From assembly GCA_943787445.1 (NCBI GenBank), contig CALSML010000018.1:39093-103092 (forward strand): a DNA stretch of 64,000 nucleotides, in the 5' to 3' direction. The position numbers were made by a program, and so were the translations under genes. A model generated the notes under the pieces. That model worked only from the letters and a program-made list of their open reading frames with translations, made no database searches and was not told where the DNA came from. This document shows positions 37,938-52,176 of this stretch, piece after piece (position 1 is the stretch's first letter; every line of letters begins with the position of its first letter). This DNA comes from an uncultured Alphaproteobacteria bacterium (lineage in GTDB: Bacteria > Pseudomonadota > Alphaproteobacteria > UBA6615).

Positions 37938-37991
37938 CGCTGAATCCTCCCGACAGATTCATAGCACAACAGATATAACGGCAAACAAAAA

Positions 37992-38017
37992 CCCCACCCC
38001 CGTTGCCGGGGATGGGG
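37992..38017 (-). terminator. Rho-independent terminator after the peroxiredoxin-like gene
   Basis: A GC-rich hairpin (10 pairs with one mismatch, four-base loop) is followed on the minus strand by TTTTTGTTTG. It lies 31 bases after the natural stop of the selenoprotein candidate at 38048. Its placement behind the full-length frame, not behind the internal TGA, agrees with the full frame being the expressed gene. Confidence 0.75.
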
Positions 38018-38047
38018 CGTTGTACTTTTGCATTTTTGCGGGTCGGA

Positions 38048-38695
38048 CTAACCGATTGCCTTCACGTCAGCGAGCGTCTTTTCAGGCTCGGGGCGTGACG
38101 CATAATTCGGGTCGATATCCGTCGCCCGAACGATGCCGTCACTGCTGACCACGATGCGCGCGGGCATCGGAAGGGTCCAGCTGTCGTCACCATTCGTCTC
38201 TTCCATGGGCAGCTTGAAGCCCTGGTAGATGGCTTTGACTTCAGGCGGCACCTCGAAACGCAGCCCCAACTCGGCTGCGTAGGCGTTGCCCGGGTCACTC
38301 AGCATATCGAACTCGATACCGTGCTTCTCAATCATACTCTGGCTGAAGGAAGCCAGCTGGGGAGTCAGCGCAACAACAGTAGCGCCGGCGGCTTTAAACT
38401 GGTCGTCGGTTGCCTGCATAGCGTACAGCTCTGCATTGCAATAGGGTCACCAATGGCCGCGGAACACCGTCAGAACAACGGTTCCCTTGGACAGCAGATC
38501 CGCAGAACTGACGTCTTCGCCCTGAGCATTCTTGAGTGTGAAAGGCGGCAGTTTGTCGCCGACCTTGATGGTCCGGTCCATAATCCCGGATTCGCGAAGT
38601 GCCTGAGTGGCAGCGCCCATCGTGGCGCGAACCTCCTCCGGCATTCGCTTGGCACCCGCGGCACTGATCTCCGCGAGCTGTTCTTGCAGGCTCAT
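38048..38695 (-). CDS. Probable selenocysteine-containing peroxiredoxin-like protein (in-frame TGA)
   Basis: The ATG at 38695 (preceded by AGGAGG at a 6-base spacing) opens an AhpC/TSA-fold protein: VGDKLPPFTLKNAQGEDVSS and VVLTVFRGHW, then TGA at 38449-38447, then PYCNAELYAMQ in the same frame to a stop at 38048. Homologs have Cys at the TGA, giving RGxWCPYC with the redox CxxC, so read-through yields RGHW-U-PYC, a UxxC motif, and a 215-residue product of normal length. A 32-base hairpin with a GU-containing loop begins 6 bases after the TGA. Thiol peroxidase or disulfide-reductase activity is expected. A Cys-to-stop mutation is the alternative; the absence of any other damage argues against it. 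No selA, selB, selC or selD lies in the window. Confidence 0.75.
38410..38441 (-). promoter_or_regulatory. Candidate bacterial SECIS hairpin
   Basis: On the minus strand, 6 to 37 bases after the TGA, TTGC/GCAA, TGCA/TGCA and AGC/GCT pair into a three-part stem of 11 pairs closed by the loop TGTAC. The GU of the loop sits 21-22 bases after the TGA, within the window known for SelB-dependent bacterial SECIS elements. The hairpin lies inside the coding region, as required in bacteria. Confidence 0.6.
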
Positions 38696-38846
38696 ATTGG
38701 CCTCCTGTTAGAGTTTCGATTAAAAAGCACCCTGAAGGTAGGCCTGTTCCATTCCCTCGACCACACATTCGAGGCATTGTTCCGGCACAAGTCTTTTAAA
38801 AACACCCACCGGCACCCCTAGCTGATCCAGAACGAAGGACCCCGAC

Positions 38847-39770
38847 ATGACCGACGTAATCCAGATTCGCATGGGTGGCTACGGCCCACCGACCACAACC
38901 CACAGCCGGGCCCTGAAATTCATTGGCGACAAGCTGGAAGCGCGGTTCGGCGATGGCGTGGACATCAAATACATCTGGAACATCATGGATTTCGGCTATC
39001 GGGCCGATGAAATCCTGTGGCTGACCGAATGCGGCATCCTGACCCTGTCCTACCAGTCCACCAGCTATCTGACAGACCGGGTTCCTGAGCTGGGATTTGT
39101 AGACCTGCCATTCCTGTTTCCGACGCTCGAAAAGGCACGAGAGGCCTTTGACGGGGACCTCGGCGCGCATCTCAACGCCTGCATCGAGCGCGAGTACAAC
39201 TACCGGATGTTCGGGTATTTCGAGAACGGCTTCCGTCATATCTCGAACAAGGAGCGCGCCATTCATCTTCCCGAAGATCTCGCGGGCCTGAAAATCCGCA
39301 TGCTGCCCAGCGACACCCATGTCCGGACCTTCGACCTTCTGGGTGCCGTGCCATTGCGCATGGACCTGACAGAGGCCATCGAGGGCGTGGTTGATGGTAG
39401 TCTGGATGCTCAGGAAAACCCGCTCGCCAATACGGTGACTTATGGTGTGCACAAGCATCACCATTTCCATACACTGAGTGGACATTTCTATCTGTCGCGC
39501 GGCGTCTACGGGCATCGGGAAAGTGTCGATGGCTGGCCCGAAGAGCTTCGGACCGCAATGCACGACGCCGTCCGGGAAGCCACGGCCTATCAGCGCGGAC
39601 TGGCAGTTCAGGAAGAGGATGTGTCCCAGCAGGCGCTGGTTTCAGAGAACTGCGAAATCACCGAGCTTACCGATGCCGAACGTGAGGCGTTCCGCGCCGC
39701 CGTGACGCCCATGTATGACGAAGCACGAGAAACCTTCGGCAACACCATGTTCGATCTGCTGCCAAAGTAA
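38847..39770 (+). CDS. DctP-like TRAP solute-binding protein without a signal peptide
   Basis: A 307-residue protein with the DctP fold: FVDLPFLFPTLEKAREAFDG, the family-specific LPEDLAGLKIRMLPSDTHVR with the Arg that pairs with a substrate carboxylate, and EAIEGVVDGSLDAQENPLAN. The N-terminus MTDVIQIRMGGYGPPTTTHS starts directly with the first beta strand and has no export signal, and no in-frame upstream start adds one. No DctQ or DctM membrane genes are nearby. It is either a cytoplasmic ligand-binding protein or a former TRAP component that lost its leader. Confidence 0.8.
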   Translation: MTDVIQIRMGGYGPPTTTHSRALKFIGDKLEARFGDGVDIKYIWNIMDFGYRADEILWLTECGILTLSYQSTSYLTDRVPELGFVDLPFLFPTLEKAREAFDGDLGAHLNACIEREYNYRMFGYFENGFRHISNKERAIHLPEDLAGLKIRMLPSDTHVRTFDLLGAVPLRMDLTEAIEGVVDGSLDAQENPLANTVTYGVHKHHHFHTLSGHFYLSRGVYGHRESVDGWPEELRTAMHDAVREATAYQRGLAVQEEDVSQQALVSENCEITELTDAEREAFRAAVTPMYDEARETFGNTMFDLLPK

Positions 39771-39778
39771 GCGTCTGC

Positions 39779-39966
39779 CTACTTGCTCTCCAGATCAAAG
39801 ACACCATCCCAATCGGTCGGTGCATCAGTCAGAAGTTTTTCTGCCCATGCGCACATGGTGGCGGACACCGAATCTGCATCTGCCAGTTCGCGCCATCCGG
39901 CCATCGCCGTCGCAAAGTCGCCCTGCCGGTAGGCTTCCAATGCGCGGGCGTATGGAGGTCTTGTTT
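39779..39966 (-). pseudogene. C-terminal remnant of a class III adenylate cyclase
   Basis: On the minus strand about 60 codons read YARALEAYRQGDFATAMAGW and end TDAPTDWDGVFDLESK before a TAG at 39781-39779. This is the tail that follows the catalytic domain in many alphaproteobacterial adenylate/guanylate cyclases (an amphipathic helical repeat and a WDGVF ending). The catalytic domain is absent, and similarity ends abruptly at about 39966, close to where the next relic begins on the other strand. No function is expected. Confidence 0.65.
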
Positions 39967-40074
39967 CAAATAGTACTCGAGTTATCTGGAATATTGGACA
40001 ATCACCTGCAAGCGGACAAGCGAGAACTGCAGACGGTGCCGCATTACTATTTGAGAACTCCTTAATAACCTCAC

Positions 40075-40484
40075 TTCCATCAACTCTTGTACCTTATTTC
40101 AACGCCTTTATCGGTCTCGACCGGCCGCAGCCCCTCGCCCGTGGCGGCGATGGACTGCTCAAGAATACCGGCATCAACTTCGAAACCGATGCGCTGACAG
40201 GATTCCCCAAGCTCGACGACACGGCACGGGATGCCTGGGGTGGCGCTGTTGGCGTCAGTTATCTGTTCGATCTCTCGCGACAGATCGTGGCTGAAGTGGC
40301 CACTGTCCAGCCCATGTCCGGCGCATCTGTAGCAGTAGCCGACCAGTACGCGCTGGGACTTCGCTATCAGTTCAATCTCTTTGGTCGTGACCGCTGGCTG
40401 ATGCGCACGGATGCCATGTACGGAATCCTGCGCGAGGCCGATGACATTGCCGGCGCGCGCATTGAACTGCGCCGGAAGTTCTAA
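40075..40484 (+). pseudogene. C-terminal remnant of an outer-membrane beta-barrel protein
   Basis: A frame open from about 40075 reads LVPYFNAFIGLDRPQPLARG, GLLKNTGINFETDALTGFP, and ends in alternating beta strands (QYALGLRYQFNLFG, ARIELRRKF) with the terminal Phe needed for outer-membrane assembly. No start codon, signal peptide or N-terminal strands are found upstream, where the sequence changes near 39970-40070. It resembles the last third of a porin-like barrel of unknown role, truncated by the same event that cut the cyclase relic. Confidence 0.6.
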
Positions 40485-40505
40485 ATCTTCAGGAATGCGG
40501 AAAAT

Positions 40506-40582
40506 TGGTAGGCCCGGCAGGACTCGAACCTGCGACATAACCGTTATGAGCGGTCCGTTCTAACCAGCTGAACTACGGGCCC
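40506..40582 (-). tRNA. tRNA with anticodon CAU (elongator Met or Ile2)
   Basis: On the minus strand a full cloverleaf can be drawn: acceptor GGGCCCG with CGGGCCT (G1-U72 wobble), D arm GTTCAGCTGGTTAGAAC, anticodon stem ACCG/CGGT around loop CTCATAA, T arm GCAGG TTCGAGT CCTGC, and an encoded CCA at 40508-40506. The CAU anticodon with a normal G1 acceptor excludes initiator tRNA. Whether C34 becomes lysidine (Ile2) or not (Met) cannot be decided here. The gene lies downstream of rpoD, past its terminator. Confidence 0.95.
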
Positions 40583-40630
40583 TTCGCACCAAGACGGGCG
40601 AGTTCTTTATAGCATATCGCACAAAAGAAA

Positions 40631-40656
40631 AGAGGCCGGTTCGCAAACCGGCCTCT
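40631..40656 (-). terminator. Rho-independent terminator of rpoD
   Basis: A perfect 11-pair stem (AGAGGCCGGTT with AACCGGCCTCT) closed by a four-base loop is followed on the minus strand by TTTCTTTTGT. It begins 26 bases after the rpoD stop. Confidence 0.9.
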
Positions 40657-40681
40657 GGATAATTCCGTTGCGCCATCCCGC

Positions 40682-42706
<2,025 letters not shown>

Positions 42707-42767
42707 AAGTGTTCCTCGCTGCGGCGCCCGCTAAAGACCGCGCAATCGCCCCATCAAATTTCAAAAA

Positions 42768-44588
42768 CTAGAGGTTACCAGCGCTTGACTGCTCGCGGAC
42801 CAGATTGAGTAACTTGCTACTGTTCGGTTCATTGTTGTCGTCAGCAAGTTCTTTCTCCGCTTCCGCGCGGTCAATTTGTAGCCGCGGTCGTCCGATAAAC
42901 CTCGCCAGCATTTCATCCAGAGCGGCTCGCGCATCCGAAATCGTCGCCTCAGGCCCCGCGAACGACGCCTGACGATAAACCTGCGCATGCAATACCACCC
43001 CCAACAGCCGCTCATAGCCATCTTCGATCAGATGGCGTTGCAAGTCGCGAGTGTCAAGCACCGGCGCAGTGAATGCGTGGTTTAAAATCACCTGAAGCAA
43101 ACTGTCAAGTTCGCTGTTTTGCAGGGAAATTTCATTCAAGACCTCAACGGAGTCATCAATCAGGTCAGGATGATTGACCAATGTGGCAATCAGTATCCGC
43201 TCCTGCAGTGCCTTCATGGATCCGATATCGCCTCGCACGCCCAGCCCGGGCACCAGAACCGGCCGTTTTGGGGCCCAATCGGATCCCCGTTTGCCGCCCT
43301 TCTGGGCAGAACCGGTCCGCGGCGGGAAGAACAGGTCCCGCAACCGCTGCCGAAAATTCTGCTGATAGTGATATTTGACGCCTTCATCCGCGATTACCGA
43401 GATTCTGGAATTGACCCGTCGCTCCAGATCTGCCCGCCGCTCCGGCGTGTCATGTCGGGCTGCCGACACCTCGGATTGCCAGAGAACATCGCCGAGTTGA
43501 TGTGCGCCGGCCATCAGCTTGGAAAAGCCTTCGGCCCCGCGCGCCTGAACCAGTGAATCCGGATCCTCGCCGGCTGGCAGGGTCATGAAACGAAGCGTCT
43601 TGCCCGGCTTGAGCAAAGGCAATGCCCGTTCCGCGGCGCGCAATGTCGCCCGCGCACCCGCATTATCGCCGTCGAAACACAGGATTGGCTCATCGGTGAC
43701 ACGCCACAGAAGACCGATCTGCTCTTCGGTCACCGCCGTGCCCAGCGGCGCGACTGCGTGGGGCAGGCCCGCCTGTGCCAGCGCAATCACATCGGTATAA
43801 CCTTCAGTAACGATCACCGTACCGGTTTCGCGTGAGGCTTCACGCGCCATCGCGAAATTGTAAAGATTGCGCCCCTTGTGAAAGAGCGGGGTTTCGGGCG
43901 AGTTCAGATACTTCGGCTGTCCGTCACCCAGAATCCGTCCCCCGAAGGCGATCACCCGCCCGCGGCTGTCGCTGATCGGGAACATCACCCGGTTAAAGAA
44001 GTAGTCCCGCGGATCGCCACCGCCCTCAGGCAGCTTGATCAACCCGGCTTCAACCAGCTGATCCTTGCGGATACCCCGCGCCTCCATGGCCTGCAGGAGT
44101 TTTCCCCGGCCATCGGGCGCAAAGCCCAGGCGAAACTTTCCGATCGTCTCGTCGGTCAATCCACGTCGCTTGAGATAATCCCAGGCCGCGCGCCCGCCGG
44201 GCTGCGCCAGCTGCTGTTCGTACCAACCACACACCTGCTCGACGACGTCATAGAGCGTCGAGCGCACCTTGGAGCGCTCACGTTCCTCGGGAGAGGTTTC
44301 GGGCACCTGCAATCCGGCCTGTCCGGCCAGCCGCTCCACCGCTTCGGGAAAGCTCTGGCCTTCGGTCTCCATGACAAAGCTGATCACATCGCCATGCTCA
44401 CCACAGCCGAAGCAGTGATAGAATGCCTTTTCGTCATTCACCGTAAAGGAAGGCGTCTTCTCATTGTGAAACGGGCAGAGTCCCGAATGCTCACGACCCT
44501 TCCGGGTCAGACGCACCTTTCGCCCCACGACCTCCGACACCGGAAGCCGCGCACGCAACTCATCTAGAAATTGCGGCGGAAAGGCCAT
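42768..44588 (-). CDS. dnaG: DNA primase DnaG
   Basis: A 606-residue primase. The N-terminal zinc finger reads CPFHNEKTPSFTVND then FYHCFGCGEHGDVISFVM; the catalytic core has IAFGGRILGDGQPKYLNSPE and the Toprim motif VTEGYTDVIALAQAG with LCFDGDNAG. The C-terminal ~150 residues form the helicase-interaction region. It makes RNA primers on the lagging strand. Located between yqeY and rpoD; the operon order yqeY-dnaG-rpoD is common in alphaproteobacteria, here without rpsU. Confidence 0.98.
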   Translation of the reverse strand: MAFPPQFLDELRARLPVSEVVGRKVRLTRKGREHSGLCPFHNEKTPSFTVNDEKAFYHCFGCGEHGDVISFVMETEGQSFPEAVERLAGQAGLQVPETSPEERERSKVRSTLYDVVEQVCGWYEQQLAQPGGRAAWDYLKRRGLTDETIGKFRLGFAPDGRGKLLQAMEARGIRKDQLVEAGLIKLPEGGGDPRDYFFNRVMFPISDSRGRVIAFGGRILGDGQPKYLNSPETPLFHKGRNLYNFAMAREASRETGTVIVTEGYTDVIALAQAGLPHAVAPLGTAVTEEQIGLLWRVTDEPILCFDGDNAGARATLRAAERALPLLKPGKTLRFMTLPAGEDPDSLVQARGAEGFSKLMAGAHQLGDVLWQSEVSAARHDTPERRADLERRVNSRISVIADEGVKYHYQQNFRQRLRDLFFPPRTGSAQKGGKRGSDWAPKRPVLVPGLGVRGDIGSMKALQERILIATLVNHPDLIDDSVEVLNEISLQNSELDSLLQVILNHAFTAPVLDTRDLQRHLIEDGYERLLGVVLHAQVYRQASFAGPEATISDARAALDEMLARFIGRPRLQIDRAEAEKELADDNNEPNSSKLLNLVREQSSAGNL

Positions 44589-44669
44589 ATCGCTCCTTTG
44601 TCAGGACGAACTCCTGCCGCAAGACTACTCCGTCGCGGAGCCGGCGGCGATCTGAATCACGGGGATACT

Positions 44670-45128
44670 TTAGCCGCCGAGGCGGGCTTTCACGATCCCG
44701 CTTGCGCGGCCGAAATCCATCTGGCCCGCATAATTGTCGCGCAAAGCGCCCATCACGGCCCCCATATCCTTGAGGCCCGTGGCCCCCAGATCCGCGATCG
44801 TCTTCTCCACCGCACTTTCCGTAGCCGAGGCATCGAGTTGCTCGGGCAGGAAGCGCTGGACGATCACAATTTCCTCGGCTTCCTGTTCGGCAAGCTCGAG
44901 GCGACCACCCTTCTCGTACATGGCGATGGAATCCCGACGCTGCTTCACCATCGTCTGCAGCATCTGCAGAATTTCATCGTCGCCGATACCTTCGGAATTG
45001 TCCTTGCCACGGGCCGCAATATCCCGGTCCTTCAGTGCAGCCATGATCAGGCGCAGTGTGGAAACGGCCCGTGCATCTTTGTCTTTCAACGCGCTCTTGA
45101 GCGCGTTAGGAAGCTGTTCGCGGATCAT
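44670..45128 (-). CDS. YqeY/GatB-like domain protein
   Basis: A 152-residue GatB/YqeY helical domain protein. It begins MIREQLPNALKSALKDKDAR, continues MVKQRRDSIAMYEKGGRLEL, and ends GQMDFGRASGIVKARLGG. The start at 45128 matches the family; the longer frame to 45209 is not supported. Members resemble the tRNA-binding tail of GatB; their function is not settled. It precedes dnaG by 81 bases. Confidence 0.93.
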   Translation of the reverse strand: MIREQLPNALKSALKDKDARAVSTLRLIMAALKDRDIAARGKDNSEGIGDDEILQMLQTMVKQRRDSIAMYEKGGRLELAEQEAEEIVIVQRFLPEQLDASATESAVEKTIADLGATGLKDMGAVMGALRDNYAGQMDFGRASGIVKARLGG

Positions 45129-45391
45129 AAATTGATGCCTTATATGGAGAGGTGGGACGTTAGCGGAATTGGCTGGCGAGTGCAATGAAACCTGAAAAGC
45201 GCTAAACAATTGTTTTTGTTTAAACTTTTCATCCCCAGCCTTGCTTGACGACTCTCATATTGTGGCTTAAACAACGCCGCAATTTGCGCGCCTCTGCTGG
45301 TGTGCGCCGGCTGGGCATCAGTCGGCCCGAAATCTTTCTTGCCCCGGTGCCCGGGCCTGCGTTCCGCCACCACCCCGAGGATCGAAGCGAT

Positions 45392-46564
45392 ATGACCGCT
45401 TCCACGCAAAAAGACCGGATCCAGCCTGCATGGGCGACCGGCGCTCTGGTGCTGCCTGATGGGGAGGTGTTCTGGGGACGCGGTATCGGCGCAACCGGCG
45501 CTGCCGTCGGCGAAGTCTGCTTCAACACCTCGCTCACCGGCTATCAGGAAATCATGACCGACCCGTCCTATGCCGGACAGATCATCAACTTCACCTTCCC
45601 CCATATCGGCAATGTCGGCGCTAATGACGAGGATATCGAGACAACAACCCCGGCCGCACGCGGCTGCGTCCTGCGCGCCGATATCACCGACCCGTCCAAC
45701 TGGCGCGCGGTGCAACATCTCGATGCCTGGCTCAAATCCATGGACATGGTCGGTATCGCCGGCGTCGACACAAGACGCCTGACCCGCCATATCCGGGACG
45801 CCGGTGCGCCCAATGGTGCGATCGTCCATCAGCCCGACAGCCCCATCAACACCGCGACCTTGCGCGCGGCCGCCAGCGACTGGCGCGGCCTCGAAGGCAC
45901 CGATCTGGCCAAGGAAGTTTCCTGCACCGAAACCTATGAGTGGAGTGAGACCCCCTGGGCGCTGGGACAGGGTTATGGCCTGCAGCAGAGCGCCAAACGG
46001 CATGTGGTCGCCGTTGATTTCGGTGCCAAACGCAACATCCTGCGTTCGCTGGCCGGTCTCGACTGCAAGGTCACCGTGGTTCCCGCCACGGCAACCGCAA
46101 AAGACGTGCTGCGCCACAAGCCTGACGGTGTGTTCCTGTCCAACGGCCCCGGCGATCCGGCGGCAACCGGTGAATACGCCGTACCGATGATTCAGGAAGT
46201 GCTGAAATCCGGCACGCCGACTTTCGGGATTTGCCTGGGTCATCAGATGCTGTGTCTGGCGCTGGGTGCCAAAACCGAAAAAATGCATCACGGCCATCGC
46301 GGCGCGAACCATCCGGTGAAAGACCTGGCCACCGGCAACGTGGAGATCACCAGCCAGAACCACGGCTTCGTGGTGATGGAGAAATCCTTGCCCGCGAATG
46401 TCGAGATGAGCCATCAATCGCTCTTCGACGGCTCCCTCGAAGGCATCCGCGTCACAGATGCCCCGGTGTTTTCCGTCCAGTACCACCCCGAGGCCTCTCC
46501 GGGCCCCCACGACAGCCACTATTTGTTCGAGCGGTTCGTCGAGATGATCGACGGACAGAGCTGA
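45392..46564 (+). CDS. carA: Carbamoyl-phosphate synthase small subunit CarA
   Basis: A 390-residue glutamine amidotransferase subunit. N-terminal half: [20 protein letters not shown] and [20 protein letters not shown]. The class I amidotransferase domain holds the nucleophile in [16 protein letters not shown] and the His/Glu in [14 protein letters not shown]. It releases ammonia from glutamine for CarB. Start at ATG 45392 matches homologs. Divergent from yqeY with about 260 bases between; carB follows after 1 base. Confidence 0.98.
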   Translation: MTASTQKDRIQPAWATGALVLPDGEVFWGRGIGATGAAVGEVCFNTSLTGYQEIMTDPSYAGQIINFTFPHIGNVGANDEDIETTTPAARGCVLRADITDPSNWRAVQHLDAWLKSMDMVGIAGVDTRRLTRHIRDAGAPNGAIVHQPDSPINTATLRAAASDWRGLEGTDLAKEVSCTETYEWSETPWALGQGYGLQQSAKRHVVAVDFGAKRNILRSLAGLDCKVTVVPATATAKDVLRHKPDGVFLSNGPGDPAATGEYAVPMIQEVLKSGTPTFGICLGHQMLCLALGAKTEKMHHGHRGANHPVKDLATGNVEITSQNHGFVVMEKSLPANVEMSHQSLFDGSLEGIRVTDAPVFSVQYHPEASPGPHDSHYLFERFVEMIDGQS

Positions 46565-46565
46565 C

Positions 46566-49841
<3,276 letters not shown>

Positions 49842-49980
49842 ACGGCTTAACCTGCCGGACGTTCGCAAAAGGCCCAAAAAAGCCTGGTGCGGTCAGCGGC
49901 GGGTATTTTTAGTCTGTCCAATCCACACGACCCCAGCCACCCGGCGTTCCCGGGCGGCAATTGAATGAGCATTTGTACCC

Positions 49981-50454
49981 ATGGACAAGCTCCCAATGAC
50001 CACCGAGGGCCATCAGGTCCTTCAGGAAGAGCTGCGCAATCTCAAATCGGTTGAACGACCGAATATTGTGAAAGCGATTGCTGCTGCACGCGAACACGGC
50101 GATCTCTCGGAGAATGCCGAGTATCACGCGGCGCGGGAGCGTCAGAGCTTCATCGAAGGCCGGATTGGCGAACTCGAGGACGCGATCAAGCGCGCCGAGG
50201 TCATCGACACATCGAAACTCAAGGGCAAGACCGTGCGGTTTGGTGCCACGGTCAAGGTTGCCGATGAGGAAACCGATGAGAAAATCACCTATCAGCTCGT
50301 TGGTGAACTCGAAGCCGATATTCAGCAGCGCAAGATTTCCATCGGATCACCGCTCGGTCGCGCGCTGATCGGCCGCGAAGTCGGTGACAGTGTGGAAGTG
50401 ACCACGCCCAATGGCGTGCGCTATTTCGAGGTCATGACCGTCCGCTTCAAGTAG
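49981..50454 (+). CDS. greA: Transcription elongation factor GreA
   Basis: A 157-residue factor. The N-terminal coiled coil carries the tip motif with acidic residues ([20 protein letters not shown]), followed by the C-terminal FKBP-like domain ending FEVMTVRFK. It stimulates transcript cleavage by stalled RNA polymerase. It follows carB after 139 bases, a frequent alphaproteobacterial arrangement; that gap holds no gene, only a weak AGGC/GCCT inverted repeat near 49870. Confidence 0.97.
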   Translation: MDKLPMTTEGHQVLQEELRNLKSVERPNIVKAIAAAREHGDLSENAEYHAARERQSFIEGRIGELEDAIKRAEVIDTSKLKGKTVRFGATVKVADEETDEKITYQLVGELEADIQQRKISIGSPLGRALIGREVGDSVEVTTPNGVRYFEVMTVRFK

Positions 50455-50483
50455 AAGACAGCGCCGCTCTTGCTCGTTGCAGC

Positions 50484-51011
50484 TCAATCAGCCGGGTCGT
50501 CCACCGGCACGCTGGACGCATATTTCGAACTCCGGATCACCTGAAATGTCTGCACCGTCGATACATGCGGCGCGGCGGTCAGGCGTGATGTCAGTTCGTT
50601 TTCGTGTGCGGTGTTGCGCGCAACAATCCGCAGCATGAAATCACCACCGCCGCGGATCATGTCGCAGCGACGAACTTCCGGCCATGCGGTCAAATGGCGT
50701 TCAAATTCGGTCAACACGGCCTCGGACTGACTGTCCAGCCCGACCAGCGCGTGGAAGGCGACCTCGTAGCCAAGCAGTTCGGCATCGAGTTCGGCGTGAT
50801 AATCCTTGATGTAGCCTGCGGCTTCCAGCGCCCGCACCCGCCGCAGGCACGGCGGCGCCGAGATACCCGCGCGGCGAGCCAGTTCCACATTCGTGATACG
50901 GCCTTCGTCGCGGAGGTTGCGAAGAATGCGGCGGTCAATCGCGTCGAGCTTCACCTTGCGGTTCTCTTCGCTCTTTCCGGAGGCATCGCCCTGCGTTTTG
51001 TTCTCGGCCAT
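50484..51011 (-). CDS. Lrp/AsnC family transcriptional regulator
   Basis: A 175-residue regulator with the Lrp helix-turn-helix (LDAIDRRILRNLRDEGRITN, ARRAGISAPPCLRRVRALEA) and a RAM ligand-binding domain (CDMIRGGGDFMLRIVARNT). The N-terminal ~20 residues are polar and extra. Start at 51011, preceded by GGAGA. Amino-acid responsive regulation is expected; the target genes are not apparent. It is divergent from the ELM1-family gene. Confidence 0.92.
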   Translation of the reverse strand: MAENKTQGDASGKSEENRKVKLDAIDRRILRNLRDEGRITNVELARRAGISAPPCLRRVRALEAAGYIKDYHAELDAELLGYEVAFHALVGLDSQSEAVLTEFERHLTAWPEVRRCDMIRGGGDFMLRIVARNTAHENELTSRLTAAPHVSTVQTFQVIRSSKYASSVPVDDPAD

Positions 51012-51180
51012 GCTTGCTTCGTCTCCAGGTCGGCGATGGCTCGCCGGGTGCAGGACGCCCTTGGGAATCAACGGTGCGCGTCCCTATAGTCATGTTTTCG
51101 CCGGGGCCAATGCTAGCAGATTGAAATTATATTTCAAACGAAGGTCACCGCTTTTCGCCTCATTCCATGGTCGTATAACC

Positions 51181-52167
51181 GTGAACCAGAACACCAGAAC
51201 TTCCATCGAAACCTGCTGGATCGTCACCGACGGAAAAGTCGGCATGGTCAACCAGTGTCGTGGACTAGCCGAAATTCTGGAGGTGGAACCGTTTTCAAAG
51301 GTGATTGATCAACGTGCCCCCTGGCGGTGGCTTCCGCCGGTCATCACGCCGTCCGTACTGGGTGTCGTCACCTCTGATTCCAGTCCGCTGGTGCCCCCCT
51401 GGCCCGATCTGCTGATTGCAAGCGGGCGCAAATCGGTGGCCCCAGCACGCGCCATCCGCCGGGCCAGTCGCGGAACAACCTTCTGCGTACAGATCCAGAA
51501 TCCCGGTTTCGCACCCGCGGCGTTTGATCTGGTGGTCACACCGCAACATGATGGCTTGTCCGGCCCCAATGTGATGGCGACGACGGGATCACTCCACGGG
51601 CTCACCCCACGCGTGCTGGACGCGGCACGGGCCAGATTTGCAGACATGGTGGCCCCTCTGCCCCGGCCGTTGCTGGCTGTGCTGCTGGGTGGTGACAATG
51701 CGGTCTATAACATGACCGAAGACTATGGCCGCCAGCTGGCCGCCCAGTTGCGCGGGCTGGTGGATGACCATGGCTGGGGTCTGGCTATCACGCCTTCGCG
51801 ACGCACACCCGACCATGCGCGCCGTGCCATCACCAGCGCGCTGCAGGGCGCTTCAGCCCTAATCTGGGATGAAACCGGCGACAACCCCTATCTGGGCTTT
51901 CTCGCCCATGCCGATGCGGTGCTGGTGACCTGTGATTCCGTGAACATGGTGTGCGAAGCCACGGCAACGGGCAAACCCGTGCATGTGGCGCATCTGGAGG
52001 GCGGTTCGGAAAAATTCCGGCGGTTCCATGCCAATATGGAGACCCGGGGCATCACCCGTCCTTTTGCTGGCACAATCGAAACCTGGGACTATGTACCACT
52101 CGACGATACTGCTCTCGTGGCAGCCGAGATAAGACGTCGCATTGCAATTGCCCGAACCGGGAATTAA
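51181..52167 (+). CDS. ELM1-family protein (DUF1022), GT-B-like fold
   Basis: A 328-residue member of the family named after plant mitochondrial fission protein ELM1. Landmarks: CWIVTDGKVGMVNQCRGLAE, LLIASGRKSVAPARAIRR, FCVQIQNPGFAPAAFDLVVT, and ITPSRRTPDHARRAI, TCDSVNMVCEATATGKPV; the last parts resemble GT-B glycosyltransferase nucleotide-sugar sites. Start is a GTG at 51181. In bacteria this family has no established reaction. The next two genes follow at 9 and 14 bases, forming a three-gene unit. Confidence 0.88.
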   Translation: MNQNTRTSIETCWIVTDGKVGMVNQCRGLAEILEVEPFSKVIDQRAPWRWLPPVITPSVLGVVTSDSSPLVPPWPDLLIASGRKSVAPARAIRRASRGTTFCVQIQNPGFAPAAFDLVVTPQHDGLSGPNVMATTGSLHGLTPRVLDAARARFADMVAPLPRPLLAVLLGGDNAVYNMTEDYGRQLAAQLRGLVDDHGWGLAITPSRRTPDHARRAITSALQGASALIWDETGDNPYLGFLAHADAVLVTCDSVNMVCEATATGKPVHVAHLEGGSEKFRRFHANMETRGITRPFAGTIETWDYVPLDDTALVAAEIRRRIAIARTGN

Positions 52168-52176
52168 GACACGATC

